Of a stretch of DNA of 39,067 nucleotides, positions 1-8,145 are shown piece after piece. Source of the DNA: an uncultured Prevotellaceae bacterium. Lineage in GTDB: Bacteria > Bacteroidota > Bacteroidia > Bacteroidales > Bacteroidaceae. The notes below the pieces were generated by a model. That model saw only the letters and a program-made list of their open reading frames with translations. It had not been told where the DNA came from and did no database searches. Within the stretch, counting starts at the first letter, position 1. The number at the start of each line of letters is the position of its first letter. The position numbers were made by a program, and so were the translations under genes. The stretch covers positions 1-39,067 of the forward strand of contig CACZBS010000038.1 in assembly GCA_902779455.1 (NCBI GenBank). Reading direction: 5' to 3'.

Positions 1-87
1 ATCTCTGTCATGATTGCTACAGATTATCTTTTGGGGGCAAAGGTACAATATTTCCTTGAATGATGAGCAGGAAGTCTGCTGCCAAGG

Positions 88-1275
88 CTACCACTGAAGG
101 TGGCGGAAGTTAATGATGCCATTATCCGTCTGGGTACTCTCTTGCGTGCCATCGTAAACAACCGTCGTCTTTAGCAGCCGTTCCTTCAGCAGAGGTCGCA
201 GGTAGTTGAGGTTGGCAAAGAAGTCAGCATTCCACGTCTGAGCAGACTTGATCTCGTATGCCTCCACAAGATTGGGTGGCAGAATGCGCAGCACGTCCAC
301 CTCTCGCTGGCTCTTGTCGCGATAGAAGAACAGTTGCTGCATGTTGTTGCCTCGGTTCAGGTCGAGCTTCATCATGTCGTTGATCACCATGTTCTCGAAC
401 AGTGCGCCTCGCAGCGGATGGACATCCATCTGCTGCTCCGTACTGATGCCTAACAGGAAAGCAGCAAGTCCCGTGTCGTAGAAATAGAGTTTTGGCGTCT
501 TCGTCAGTCGTTTGCCGATGTTGGTATAATATGGATGCAGCAGATAGACCACATAGGAAGCAGCAAGGATGCTGAGCCAATGTTTAATGGTTGGTACACT
601 GACGCCAACCTCATTTGACACAGCTGAAGCGTTAAACTCTTGGCCTACACGGCTGGCACACAAGCGGATAAATATCTGGAATGCCTGCAGGTCTTTCACG
701 TTGATGAGTGTACGCACATCGCGCTCTATATAAGTAGTATAGTAGTTGCTTAGCAGTTGCTGCCGAAGCAACTCGTTATCAGCTGTCCACACAGCGGGGA
801 ACCCACCATAGAGCAGCATCTTCGACGTGCTGGCCCCTGGTTGATATGTCATAATCTCCGTTGTGCTGAGTGGAAGGAGCGAATAGACGGCAGTACGTCC
901 GGCCATCGATTGCGTAATTCTCTCCATCATGGCGAAATTGCTGCTGCCAGTAACAATATAGTGATGCTGGTCGGTACCCTGGAAACGGTCTTCATCAACA
1001 ATGACCTGAATATACGAGAAAACGTTGGGGAAATGGTGTGCCTCGTCGATGATAACTCCTTTAGGATGGCGGTTAAAGAATGCTTTAGGGTCAGCCTGAA
1101 CCTCGGCCAGTGTATCGGAGTCCTCTAAACTGACGTATGGGAGGTCTGGGAACAGCTCGCGGCACAGCGTTGTCTTGCCCGATTGGCGCGGTCCTGTCAG
1201 CGTAATGACAGGAAGAATACTGAATACGCCAGAAAACGACGATGCTAACGTTCTGTTTATTAATACCTTACTCAT
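88..1275 (-). CDS. AAA_14 / DUF4143 family ATP-binding protein
   Basis: The 395-residue protein has a P-loop near residues 28-38 (TGPRQSGKTTL), a Walker B motif IIDEAHH near 75-81, and a sensor-like ITGSSNF stretch (IVTGSSNF) near 107-114. This is the usual layout of the AAA_14 family. The C-terminal half looks like DUF4143: LYFYDTGLAAFLLG, then FYRDKSQREVDVL and AYEIKSA, where the spaced D and ExK resemble a degenerate PD-(D/E)xK nuclease fold. Such proteins are abundant in Bacteroidetes; their cellular role is not settled. The gene is monocistronic. Its ATG at 1275 lies only a few bases below the predicted transcription start. The family assignment is firm, any function beyond ATP binding is not. 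Confidence 0.88.
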   Translation of the reverse strand: MSKVLINRTLASSFSGVFSILPVITLTGPRQSGKTTLCRELFPDLPYVSLEDSDTLAEVQADPKAFFNRHPKGVIIDEAHHFPNVFSYIQVIVDEDRFQGTDQHHYIVTGSSNFAMMERITQSMAGRTAVYSLLPLSTTEIMTYQPGASTSKMLLYGGFPAVWTADNELLRQQLLSNYYTTYIERDVRTLINVKDLQAFQIFIRLCASRVGQEFNASAVSNEVGVSVPTIKHWLSILAASYVVYLLHPYYTNIGKRLTKTPKLYFYDTGLAAFLLGISTEQQMDVHPLRGALFENMVINDMMKLDLNRGNNMQQLFFYRDKSQREVDVLRILPPNLVEAYEIKSAQTWNADFFANLNYLRPLLKERLLKTTVVYDGTQESTQTDNGIINFRHLQW

Positions 1276-1283
1276 GTAGTGGA

Positions 1284-1291
1284 CAAATTTA
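1284..1291 (-). promoter_or_regulatory. -7 box of the AAA_14 gene
   Basis: On the minus strand TAAATTTG matches the Bacteroidetes -7 consensus TAnnTTTG. It ends 9 bases before the start codon, so the transcript would be nearly leaderless. I see no clear -33 element. Confidence 0.4.
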
Positions 1292-1350
1292 AAGTTGGAC
1301 TTAAAATTTGGCCAAAGGTACTACTTTTCTGTCAAACCAGCAAATATTTC

Positions 1351-1386
1351 GGGCAAAATCTATCTTAACGTAGATAGATTTTACCC
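1351..1386 (-). terminator. Hairpin downstream of permease 1
   Basis: A 14-bp inverted repeat (GGGTAAAATCTATC / GATAGATTTTGCCC, minus strand) with an 8-base loop lies 27 bases beyond the stop of permease 1. There is no long T-run, so termination is inferred from position. A related hairpin follows permease 2 (4664-4699). Confidence 0.5.
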
Positions 1387-1412
1387 GATTTTACCCGATT
1401 CTACCCAATCTG

Positions 1413-3800
1413 TTACTCCGTCTTGATGCTGTTGATGGGGTTCTCGTTGGCATTCTTCCAGCTCTGGTAAGTCACCGTCAGCATGGTGATGAGGGCGATG
1501 AGCAGGAAAGACATGACGAACAGCAGGGGCGAGATGGCGGCGCGGACGGCGAACCCTTCGAGCCAGTGCTGCCCCACCAGGTAGCCGATGGGAGCCGCCA
1601 CCACGAAGCAGCCCAACAGGATGTAGAGGTATCGCCGCCAGAACATCATCAGGATCTCCTTCGTAGAGCTGCCGAACACCTTGCGGATGCCAATCTCCTT
1701 GCGGCGATACTCGCTCTCGAACATTGTCAGGCCAAACACACCGATGATGCTGATGAGGATGGACAGCAGCGAGAACAACAGAATCTGCTTGGTGAAGAGC
1801 CTTTCCTGATGGTACGATTTCTCCAGCACATCGTCCACGTAGCGCAGGTCACCGACTTCAAGCTCGTTGTCGTGCTCGTATTTCAGCACCACGTCCAGCA
1901 CTTTCTCTTTGGCCTCGCGCTTGTCCACACCCTTTGCCACACGCACTAAGAGGTAGTTGCGCCAGAAACCTTCCTTCGAGTAATAGCCGTCACGGCTGGG
2001 CACTAAGAAAGCTATGGGCTGCTGGCTGTCGTCCACGCGCAGGGTGGTATACTTGATGTCCTCGCAGAAGCCGACGACGGGCATGTCTTCGTCGTTGATA
2101 GGCTTATCGACGGCAAGCCAGGGATATTTCTTCTTGGCCGACTCATTGAAGATATACACGTCGCCGTCGGTCTGGCGGAAGTTGCGGCCCTCCACGATGT
2201 CAATGCCCATCACGCTGAGGAAACGCCAGTCGACAAAGATGCAGGTAAACGTCATGTGCTTGTCGCCCTCACCTCTGCCCCACGTCTGGTAGCGGTCGTT
2301 GCTGCCCAAGACGCTCTCAGCCAGACTAGCTCCCTCAATGCCGGGAATCTTGCGCAGGTCGGCATCGATGGCATCGGCATGATTGCGCGTGTCGGGCGCT
2401 GTCGGCACCACCATCACTTCGTCCTTGTCGAAGCCGTAGTCGGTGTGGAAGATGAGGTAGCTCTGCAGATACATGATACCCACGCCGATGACCAGCATGA
2501 ACGACACGACGAACTGCATGCAAATCAGCGAGGTGCGCAGAATGCGACCCTTGGGCGACAGGCCGAACGAGCCTTTCAGCACCAAGGCTGGCGGGAAGGA
2601 CGTGACGTAGTACGACGGATAGGCCCCGGCCAACAGTCCCACCACGATGCTGATGAGCAGGGTGATGCCTACCAGCCACAGGTTATCCTGCAACAGGATG
2701 CTGCCCTGTACCAGCTTCTGCAAGCCTAAGTCGTGAGCCAGATAGACCATCGCCATCGCCCCCGCGAATGCCAGCAGACTGATGATGACGGCCTCGGCCA
2801 GCAGACTGCCGCGCAGACTGGCCGTCGATGCGCCCAATACTTTCTGCGTGTTAATACTGCGGATGCGCAGTGGTGTCTCGGCCAGCGTGAAGTTCATGAA
2901 GTTGACGGCGGCAATCAACACGATCAGCAGCGAGAAGCAGATGAGCAGATAGACGGAACTCCTGCTGACCGACTTGATGTCGGGCGAATCCTTGCTGAGA
3001 TCTTTCGCGAAATGGGTATCAGCTATCGGCGTCAACACCACTTGCAGGGCATCCTCCTCTTGCTTGGTCTTCATATTAAAATCATTCTTGAACAGCTCAA
3101 TGGCTTTCTGGCGCATGGCGGTAATCACATTCGGCAGGTTGGCTACATCGTCCACACGGATATACGCCTGATAGTTCCAGTTATTGTAGTTGCCTTCGTT
3201 TTCATTAGTGCCTCTGAAACTGACGCCGTGCAGGAAGTTGTTTTCCGGATAGTCTTCTATCACGGCACACACATTGAATATCCAACTTTCCACCCATTTG
3301 TATTTCAAGGTTTTGCCCACTGCATTGGCAGTGCCAAAGATGCGCATGGCCTCCGAACGCGGCAGCACGATATTGGGCAACTGGTTCAATCCCTTCAAGT
3401 CACCGCAAATGACTTTCGGTTCGAATACGCTCATAAAGTCGTTGATGCCATACACCAGATTGAGCGAATACTCCTGATCGTCCACCATATACTGGTCGAA
3501 GAGGGTCCAGCCCTGCTCGATGCCATAGCCCTTGATATGCGGCGACGCTGCCGCCAACTGCTCCACCAGTGGGCGGGGCAGCGTCACACCATAGTCCTCC
3601 ATGCCAGGCCCTAACTTCAATGTCAGGCGGAACAGCTTTTCGTGCTCCGTAAAACTCTTATTGTAGCCCAGGTCGTAGCTGACCTGCGTCATGATGACGA
3701 AGAACGAGGCGAAAGCCAGGCTCAGGCCCAGCAGATTCAGCAGGTTTGCCGACACAAACTTGCGGAACATGGATGTAAAGTTTCTAACAATAGTCTTCAT
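1413..3800 (-). CDS. ABC transporter permease 1 (MacB_PCD/FtsX type)
   Basis: This 795-residue inner-membrane protein has an N-terminal membrane segment (about 17-40), a large MacB-type periplasmic domain and a first FtsX core (about 280-400). A second membrane segment with periplasmic domain and a second FtsX core (about 665-785) follow. EYRRKEIGIRKVFGSS before the last core is typical of FtsX permeases. The C-terminus ENPINSIKTE is shared, with small changes, by all four permeases here. No ATPase domain is fused, so a separate ATPase is needed. I chose ATG 3800 (MKTIVRNF) because it matches the other family members and lies just below a -7 box; an upstream start would add 8 residues. It is closest to permease 4 (12313-14709). 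The protein may export lipoproteins, peptides or drugs; the substrate is unknown. Confidence 0.88.
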   Translation of the reverse strand: MKTIVRNFTSMFRKFVSANLLNLLGLSLAFASFFVIMTQVSYDLGYNKSFTEHEKLFRLTLKLGPGMEDYGVTLPRPLVEQLAAASPHIKGYGIEQGWTLFDQYMVDDQEYSLNLVYGINDFMSVFEPKVICGDLKGLNQLPNIVLPRSEAMRIFGTANAVGKTLKYKWVESWIFNVCAVIEDYPENNFLHGVSFRGTNENEGNYNNWNYQAYIRVDDVANLPNVITAMRQKAIELFKNDFNMKTKQEEDALQVVLTPIADTHFAKDLSKDSPDIKSVSRSSVYLLICFSLLIVLIAAVNFMNFTLAETPLRIRSINTQKVLGASTASLRGSLLAEAVIISLLAFAGAMAMVYLAHDLGLQKLVQGSILLQDNLWLVGITLLISIVVGLLAGAYPSYYVTSFPPALVLKGSFGLSPKGRILRTSLICMQFVVSFMLVIGVGIMYLQSYLIFHTDYGFDKDEVMVVPTAPDTRNHADAIDADLRKIPGIEGASLAESVLGSNDRYQTWGRGEGDKHMTFTCIFVDWRFLSVMGIDIVEGRNFRQTDGDVYIFNESAKKKYPWLAVDKPINDEDMPVVGFCEDIKYTTLRVDDSQQPIAFLVPSRDGYYSKEGFWRNYLLVRVAKGVDKREAKEKVLDVVLKYEHDNELEVGDLRYVDDVLEKSYHQERLFTKQILLFSLLSILISIIGVFGLTMFESEYRRKEIGIRKVFGSSTKEILMMFWRRYLYILLGCFVVAAPIGYLVGQHWLEGFAVRAAISPLLFVMSFLLIALITMLTVTYQSWKNANENPINSIKTE

Positions 3801-3821
3801 GCGATTCTTACTTTTCTGCTG

Positions 3822-3917
3822 CAAAAGTACGGCAATAAAACGAATCCGCCAAGGCTCAAGGCCCCGGCGGTAGCGGATTGTCTAAAAATTAGACAGTCGG
3901 GCGTATGATTTTTAGAC
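3822..3917 (-). promoter_or_regulatory. Regulated promoter of permease 1 (palindrome-type operator)
   Basis: Read on the minus strand, the order is a distal box GTCTAAAAATCATAC (3917-3903), 7 bp, a perfect palindrome TGTCTAA-N3-TTAGACA (3895-3879), 25 bp, CTTGG (3853-3849), 19 bp and the -7 box TACTTTTG (3829-3822). The 25-bp stretch together with CTTGG can form a GC-rich hairpin. The distal box contains the TAA stop of the upstream kinase-fold gene. The same spacings recur at four other promoters in the window. Confidence 0.8.
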
Positions 3918-4601
3918 GCCCTCACCAGAGAATCGCGGCGAGAGGCTGCGATACAGGTCATAGCCGCCAGTATCGGAGGGATAGATGATGGTATCGATGA
4001 AATAGTAATTGCCGTCGCCGCCTACCAATACGTTGCCGGCAACAGCGTCGAAGATGTCGTGCTGGCCGTTGGTATAGTATTCGCCGTTGTCTTCTGGATG
4101 GAAACCTAAACGGAGGAACTCGTCGTGGATTTCCGCTTTCGTGGCCAGTCGGGCATCATCAATATATGGCTGAACCAGTACGGCACACACCTTCCCGTCT
4201 CTGTTCTCGGCAAAACCAATCATATTATAAGCACAATCAGGGAAGTATTGATTGTGTGCCTTGATACGCTCAAAGAAAGGTGTTAAATTGTCGTCTGAAT
4301 AACGGAAATCATTTAGTTTTATGATTTCATTGCCGTCGGCAGTCAAATACGTCTCATTCTCTGACCCGCGGTCAAAGAAACTGCCGAAAAGGCTACGGCC
4401 TTCAAACCAGCAGCCTTGTTCCTGAGCCCATTGGCGCAGTCTTACCAGTTGGACAGACTTGCAAGCCGTTGTTCCCGCAAGAGCTTCAATCTCTTCAAGG
4501 ACTCTTCGCGCGGTTTCGGATGCTGCATCCAATACGCTACACTTGCCTTTTTCTCGGCATTCACCTTCTTGTGATAATCGTTCAGCTTGATCTCCATTCA
4601 T
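3912..4601 (-). CDS. Kinase-fold protein, resembles the polyvalent-protein kinase family; start uncertain
   Basis: The recognisable domain begins around LRQWAQEQGCWFEG and contains FDRGSENETY (a glycine-loop-like element), EIIKLND (candidate ATP-binding lysine), and near the end DAVAGNVLVGGDGNYYFID. The last resembles the catalytic-loop D..xxNVL and metal-binding D of protein-kinase-like folds. I associate it with the Kinase-PolyVal group of small Bacteroidetes proteins, from memory of the motif order. The first ~65 residues from ATG 4601 look unlike the family and overlap a 51-codon ORF in another frame that looks more protein-like. The true N-terminus may therefore be a non-ATG codon near 4440, or the gene may have suffered a frameshift. 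A TTG at 4628 would sit in the -7 box and is unlikely. Substrate unknown. Confidence 0.6.
   Translation of the reverse strand: MNGDQAERLSQEGECREKGKCSVLDAASETARRVLEEIEALAGTTACKSVQLVRLRQWAQEQGCWFEGRSLFGSFFDRGSENETYLTADGNEIIKLNDFRYSDDNLTPFFERIKAHNQYFPDCAYNMIGFAENRDGKVCAVLVQPYIDDARLATKAEIHDEFLRLGFHPEDNGEYYTNGQHDIFDAVAGNVLVGGDGNYYFIDTIIYPSDTGGYDLYRSLSPRFSGEGV
4442..4597 (-). CDS. Small 51-residue charged protein overlapping the kinase-fold gene
   Basis: ATG 4597 opens a 51-codon frame starting MEIKLNDYHKK and ending ASLSNW, with a TAA at 4442. It is rich in Lys, Arg and Glu and is probably helical. The transcript predicted from the -7 box at 4626-4633 would start about 20 bases upstream, and AAGGAAG lies shortly before the start. 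It overlaps the 5' part of the kinase-fold frame, with the two ATGs only four bases apart. The composition (lysine- and aromatic-bearing helical stretches) looks more like a real protein than the alternative frame does. I do not recognise a family; a partner of the kinase-fold protein is possible but not shown. Confidence 0.5.
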   Translation of the reverse strand: MEIKLNDYHKKVNAEKKASVAYWMQHPKPREESLKRLKLLREQRLASLSNW

Positions 4602-4625
4602 TCTTCCTTTTATATGTTCGTGGTG

Positions 4626-4633
4626 CAAAGATA
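4626..4633 (-). promoter_or_regulatory. -7 box for the 51-residue ORF / kinase-fold gene
   Basis: TATCTTTG on the minus strand fits TAnnTTTG and is followed about 25-30 bases later by the overlapping ATGs at 4601 and 4597. The palindrome operator found at neighbouring promoters is absent here. Confidence 0.5.
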
Positions 4634-4663
4634 AAAAAAATGTTTGACATTACCAAGCAATTC

Positions 4664-4699
4664 GGGCGAAATCTATCCATACGCAGGTAGATTTCGCCC
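4664..4699 (-). terminator. Hairpin downstream of permease 2
   Basis: The inverted repeat GGGCGAAATCTAC...ATAGATTTCGCCC lies 7 bases beyond the stop of permease 2. It shares sequence with the hairpin at 1351-1386, suggesting a duplicated 3' element. Function as a terminator is inferred from position. Confidence 0.5.
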
Positions 4700-4706
4700 A
4701 ACGGTG

Positions 4707-7085
4707 TTACTCCGTCTTGATGTTATTGACAGGATTCTCGGTAGCGGCGAGCCAGCTCTGGAAAAATGCTGTCAGCAGATTGACGGCGAGTACAATGACA
4801 AGGGACAACAGCAATGGCATGAACTCCATACGGATGGTGAGGCCCGAGATGCTGCTCACCATCGGAGCCAGCCAGTAGGATAGGGGAATGGCTATGACCA
4901 TAGCAACGACCGACTGGATGACGACCGTGAGGAGTAGGCGCAGGGTGATGCTGCTGACTTCGGCCCCAAAGACGCGGCGGATGGCAATCTCGCGCCGACG
5001 CTGACTGATGAAATAGCTGTTCATCGCCATCAGGCCGAGGACGGCTATCAGCAGGGCAACAGCCGTAAAGACCATCAGCACGCCGAGGAACCGCCGGTAG
5101 TCCTTGTACCACTCCTCGTGACTCTGGATGAGTGAGTGAACATCGCCTGCCTCTTGGCCTGTGATCGCGCTGATTTGTCGCTTGATGGCATCCTCCACTT
5201 TCTGGCGATTGCCATGATATTTAACCAATGCTTGGCGGGGCTTGCCGTATCTGCTGCTCACATAGTCTTCTGCATTATCGTGGAACTCGTCGACCTTTAT
5301 AAATAAGAAAGGCGTGGGATGCTCCTCCTCGCGCATCACGTTCTGATAGACCATATCGGGATAGACGGCAGCGATGTCAAAGTTGACGAACCCGTTAGCC
5401 GTTACAATCTTCCGCTCGTCGTCCTTCTTGCCGAACTGCTTCAGTAGCTGGTGGTTGACGCCCCATCCACTGTCTGCGTAAGTCTTCTCAGGGTGGATAT
5501 TCAGGATGTTATAGAAGCAACTGTCGCCCATCAGGAGCCGCTGGCTCACCACCGTTCCGTCATCGGCAGAAACCGTCTGGTTCTCCAGTCCTTCTAATGG
5601 TGTGCCATAGCAGTAGCCTACCGCCTCTACCTCGGGCAGTGCCATCAACTTGCTACGGAACGTCTGCCGCTGACTCTCGCTGAAGCCGGCCACGCCCCAT
5701 GTTTTGAGTATATTCTCGATATCGTAGCCCAGCGGGCGGCTCATGAGTTCACGGATGCCGCTGCCCAGCAAGAGCGTGATGGTCAGCATGACAATGGCAA
5801 AGACGGCCTGAACAACCATCAGCGCGTGGCTCCACCGCTGGCGCACACGACGGCGGAAGGTGCCGCGCACGATGTCGATAGGCTGGTAGCCGCTGAGTAT
5901 CGTGGCTGGCACGAAGCCTGCCAATGAGCCAACGAGGATGATGCCCGACAGGAAGACAACGGTAGTGCCGAGGCCCGTGTCCTTCAGCAAATCCAGCGGA
6001 CAGTTGGCCATCTCCATCGCCTTGTCCTGCAGGGCGAGTGCTATCACATAACCAACGACAAAGGCAATGGCAGTAAAGAGAATGCTCTCGCCCATCAGCT
6101 TGCCAAAGACCTGCAGGCGCGACAGGCCCAACAACCGCCGGGTGGCCATCTCTTTCGACCGCTCAGTGGTGAGCGACACGCTCAGGTTCACGTAGTTGAA
6201 GATGGCGAACACCAGTACCAGTAGGGCAACAACTACATAGAGGTGTGCCATCTCCCGACTACCGTGATTGATATCTTCCTGACCCAGCGAGCACTCCATC
6301 GCGTCGTAGTAGATGGTGGAGAAAGGTGTGAGTGTCAGTTCCTTTGCGGCTTCCATCCGGTAAAGCCAGAAGAAAGTCTTCAGATAGTTGCGCATATCGC
6401 CAATTTTGCTCCGCAGGTCGCAGCCCTCGCGCTGCATCAAAAAGAGCACGCAGCACGATGCGTTGTTCATCTCTTCGCTCCAGGCTGAATAGTGAATGCT
6501 GCGCAGGTTCTCAACGTTGAACACGCATTCATAGCCATCGGGGATGATGCTTCGGTCGAAGTCGTCCATGATGCCGCTGACGGTGTAGGTGATGTGTCCA
6601 TTCTCGTCATTTGCATCGCCCAGCACCATCTCCTTACCGATAGGACTCTCGTCGGGCCAGTAGCGCTGTGCGAACGACTTGCTCACCACGATCTGGTTGG
6701 GCGCACTGAGCACCTTCCGACGGTCGCCCGTCAGCAGCGGATAGTCGAAGAACGTAAAGAAGTTCTGGCCCGTCACCAGCACCTTGGTGTCGGCCTTCTG
6801 CCCACCAATGCTGAACGTCATGCCGTAACCAGCCATCGAGCACCAGTCCTCCACCTCGGGGAAACGCTCCTTCAGCCGCTCGCCCACACGGAAGTGCGAC
6901 ATCATGCACATCTCGTTGCCTACGACGAACGTCCGGTCGGCCCGCGTCTGATAGTTCTCCACCGTCGTCTGTCGGTAGATCAGGTCGCCCAACAGCAGCA
7001 GGAAGGCCATCGAGAGGCATAGTCCCACGATATTGATCAGTGTAAACAGCCTGTGACGGCTCAGGAATCTGAAAAAGCTTTTCAT
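4707..7085 (-). CDS. ABC transporter permease 2 (MacB_PCD/FtsX type)
   Basis: This 792-residue protein opens MKSFFRFLSRHRLFTLINIVG, with a first membrane segment at about 12-35, a periplasmic domain, an FtsX core at about 280-410, a second periplasmic part and a final FtsX core at about 670-780. QRRREIAIRRVFGAE is the conserved segment before the last core, and the C-terminus is ENPVNNIKTE. It belongs to the same sub-type as permease 3, distinct from permeases 1 and 4. ATG 7085 was chosen because it aligns with permease 3 and follows the -7 box at 7109-7116; an upstream start would overlap that box. It has its own operator-bearing promoter. The ATPase partner is not in the window. Confidence 0.88.
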   Translation of the reverse strand: MKSFFRFLSRHRLFTLINIVGLCLSMAFLLLLGDLIYRQTTVENYQTRADRTFVVGNEMCMMSHFRVGERLKERFPEVEDWCSMAGYGMTFSIGGQKADTKVLVTGQNFFTFFDYPLLTGDRRKVLSAPNQIVVSKSFAQRYWPDESPIGKEMVLGDANDENGHITYTVSGIMDDFDRSIIPDGYECVFNVENLRSIHYSAWSEEMNNASCCVLFLMQREGCDLRSKIGDMRNYLKTFFWLYRMEAAKELTLTPFSTIYYDAMECSLGQEDINHGSREMAHLYVVVALLVLVFAIFNYVNLSVSLTTERSKEMATRRLLGLSRLQVFGKLMGESILFTAIAFVVGYVIALALQDKAMEMANCPLDLLKDTGLGTTVVFLSGIILVGSLAGFVPATILSGYQPIDIVRGTFRRRVRQRWSHALMVVQAVFAIVMLTITLLLGSGIRELMSRPLGYDIENILKTWGVAGFSESQRQTFRSKLMALPEVEAVGYCYGTPLEGLENQTVSADDGTVVSQRLLMGDSCFYNILNIHPEKTYADSGWGVNHQLLKQFGKKDDERKIVTANGFVNFDIAAVYPDMVYQNVMREEEHPTPFLFIKVDEFHDNAEDYVSSRYGKPRQALVKYHGNRQKVEDAIKRQISAITGQEAGDVHSLIQSHEEWYKDYRRFLGVLMVFTAVALLIAVLGLMAMNSYFISQRRREIAIRRVFGAEVSSITLRLLLTVVIQSVVAMVIAIPLSYWLAPMVSSISGLTIRMEFMPLLLSLVIVLAVNLLTAFFQSWLAATENPVNNIKTE

Positions 7086-7108
7086 ACGTGTTATTGATAT
7101 AGACGATG

Positions 7109-7204
7109 CAAAGTTACGCCTAAAACGCGAATCCGCCAAGGCCCGAGGCCCTGGCGGATGCAGATTGTCTAAAAATTAGACAGTCGGGCGTATGATTATT
7201 AGAC
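7109..7204 (-). promoter_or_regulatory. Regulated promoter of permease 2 (palindrome-type operator)
   Basis: On the minus strand: distal box GTCTAATAATCATAC (7204-7190), 7 bp, palindrome TGTCTAA-N3-TTAGACA (7182-7166), 25 bp, CTTGG (7140-7136), 19 bp, -7 box TAACTTTG (7116-7109). The 55 bp at 7129-7183 are identical to 11537-11591 before permease 3, including a GC-rich hairpin between palindrome and -33. Confidence 0.82.
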
Positions 7205-7214
7205 ACTCCTGACC

Positions 7215-7775
7215 TTACTCCTTGGTCAGATCATAGTCGGGACTGACAAACTGGCTTCCTACTACGGTCTGCCACTCCAGCTCCATGGGCGCCTCCCTGT
7301 GGTGGCGGTAATAGCAGGCGACGCTGTAGACCGACTCGTCGGGAAGCAGGCTGTAAGTCATCATGCCGAGCGGCTGGTCGTAGGCGCCAGCCTTGCGGTT
7401 CCATCGGCTGTAGGTCACTGTGTAGGTCCCCTCGGCGAGCGCGAAGTCATGGCGTCCAGCGAGCCGCCATTCGTCGCTGCGCCAAACGTACATCACGCGG
7501 CTGCTGAGCAGCCCGTCAGCGGCGTAGGCATACTCGTAGCGGCAGGTGGGGACGAGGCGGACGTCGCCTTTGCGCAGCGGGCGCTTCCTGTAGACGTCCG
7601 TCGCGACGATGCGGCCCTCGTCGTCGTACTCCGCATTGTAGGCGAACTCGCCGGCGCAGGCCGTCGTTGCCTTCTCATACACCTTGGTCACTGTTTCTGA
7701 GGTCATCACCTGGGCCTCCGTGGCGAGTGCCGTGAGGCACATCGTCATCATCAGAATCATCATCTTTTTCATCAT
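7215..7775 (-). CDS. Small secreted protein, possibly DUF3836-like
   Basis: The 186-residue product starts with a signal peptide (MMKKMMILMMTMCLTALATEAQ, cleavage probably after residue 21). The mature part contains repeated Tyr-rich strands such as YNAEYDDEGRI, YEYAYAADGLL and YSRWNRKAGAYDQ, as in RHS-like beta-sheet proteins and the Bacteroidetes DUF3836 group. The DUF assignment is from memory of the pattern and is tentative. The gene has its own copy of the palindrome-type promoter, so it probably responds to the same regulator as the permeases. It lies just upstream of the permease 2 promoter, its stop only 10 bases from that promoter's distal box. The methionine-rich signal peptide is notable. 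Function unknown. Confidence 0.7.
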   Translation of the reverse strand: MMKKMMILMMTMCLTALATEAQVMTSETVTKVYEKATTACAGEFAYNAEYDDEGRIVATDVYRKRPLRKGDVRLVPTCRYEYAYAADGLLSSRVMYVWRSDEWRLAGRHDFALAEGTYTVTYSRWNRKAGAYDQPLGMMTYSLLPDESVYSVACYYRHHREAPMELEWQTVVGSQFVSPDYDLTKE

Positions 7776-7823
7776 CGTAATGTTTTTAAATTGTTTGACA
7801 TGTTTTGTTCATTTTCGATGATG

Positions 7824-7919
7824 CAAAGTTACGACGATTCGCCTCAGCCTCCAAGCATTTCAGCCTGCCGCCAGGCCGTTTGTCTAAAGATTAGACACTA
7901 AAGCGTATGATTCTTTGAC
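7824..7919 (-). promoter_or_regulatory. Regulated promoter of the small secreted protein
   Basis: On the minus strand: distal box GTCAAAGAATCATAC (7919-7905), 7 bp, palindrome TGTCTAA-N3-TTAGACA (7897-7881, centre TCT), 25 bp, CTTGG (7855-7851), 19 bp, TAACTTTG (7831-7824). The 25-bp spacer differs in sequence from those of the permeases while its length is kept, so the spacing rather than the spacer sequence is conserved. Confidence 0.8.
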
Positions 7920-7956
7920 ATAATTTATTCTCACTCGGATGTTTTGAACGCAAAGC

Positions 7957-8061
7957 GTCTTACAAAAACAAATCAAAACCAATAAAACAAATCAAAACAG
8001 GTATTATGAAATTTGAAATGTTTTATTATGTTTTATTGGTTTTGATTTGTTTTTGTAAGAC
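7957..8061. repeat. 32-bp perfect inverted repeat around a 41-bp AT-rich centre
   Basis: The arms 7957-7988 and 8030-8061 are exact reverse complements. Small palindromes sit at the outer edges: ACGC-AAA-GCGT on the left and ACCGC-GAA-GCGGT on the right. AAATCAAAAC is repeated inside the left half and TGTTTTATT inside the right half. The element is very AT-rich within a GC-rich neighbourhood and lies between the 3' end of the PorT-like gene and the promoter of the small secreted protein. It could be a strong transcriptional block or a small mobile element. No ORF lies in it. Confidence 0.8.
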
Positions 8062-8145
8062 CGCGAAGCGGTATAGACCAAACTCCATGTGACTATTTTC
8101 GCTGTACCAAGTCATTGCTTAACGCTCACTACACGGACTGCGTTT

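Noticed and set aside
7957-8061. Phase-variable invertible promoter flanked by inverted repeats
   Set aside because: Only 41 bp lie between the arms, much shorter than known invertible promoters, and no invertase gene is nearby.
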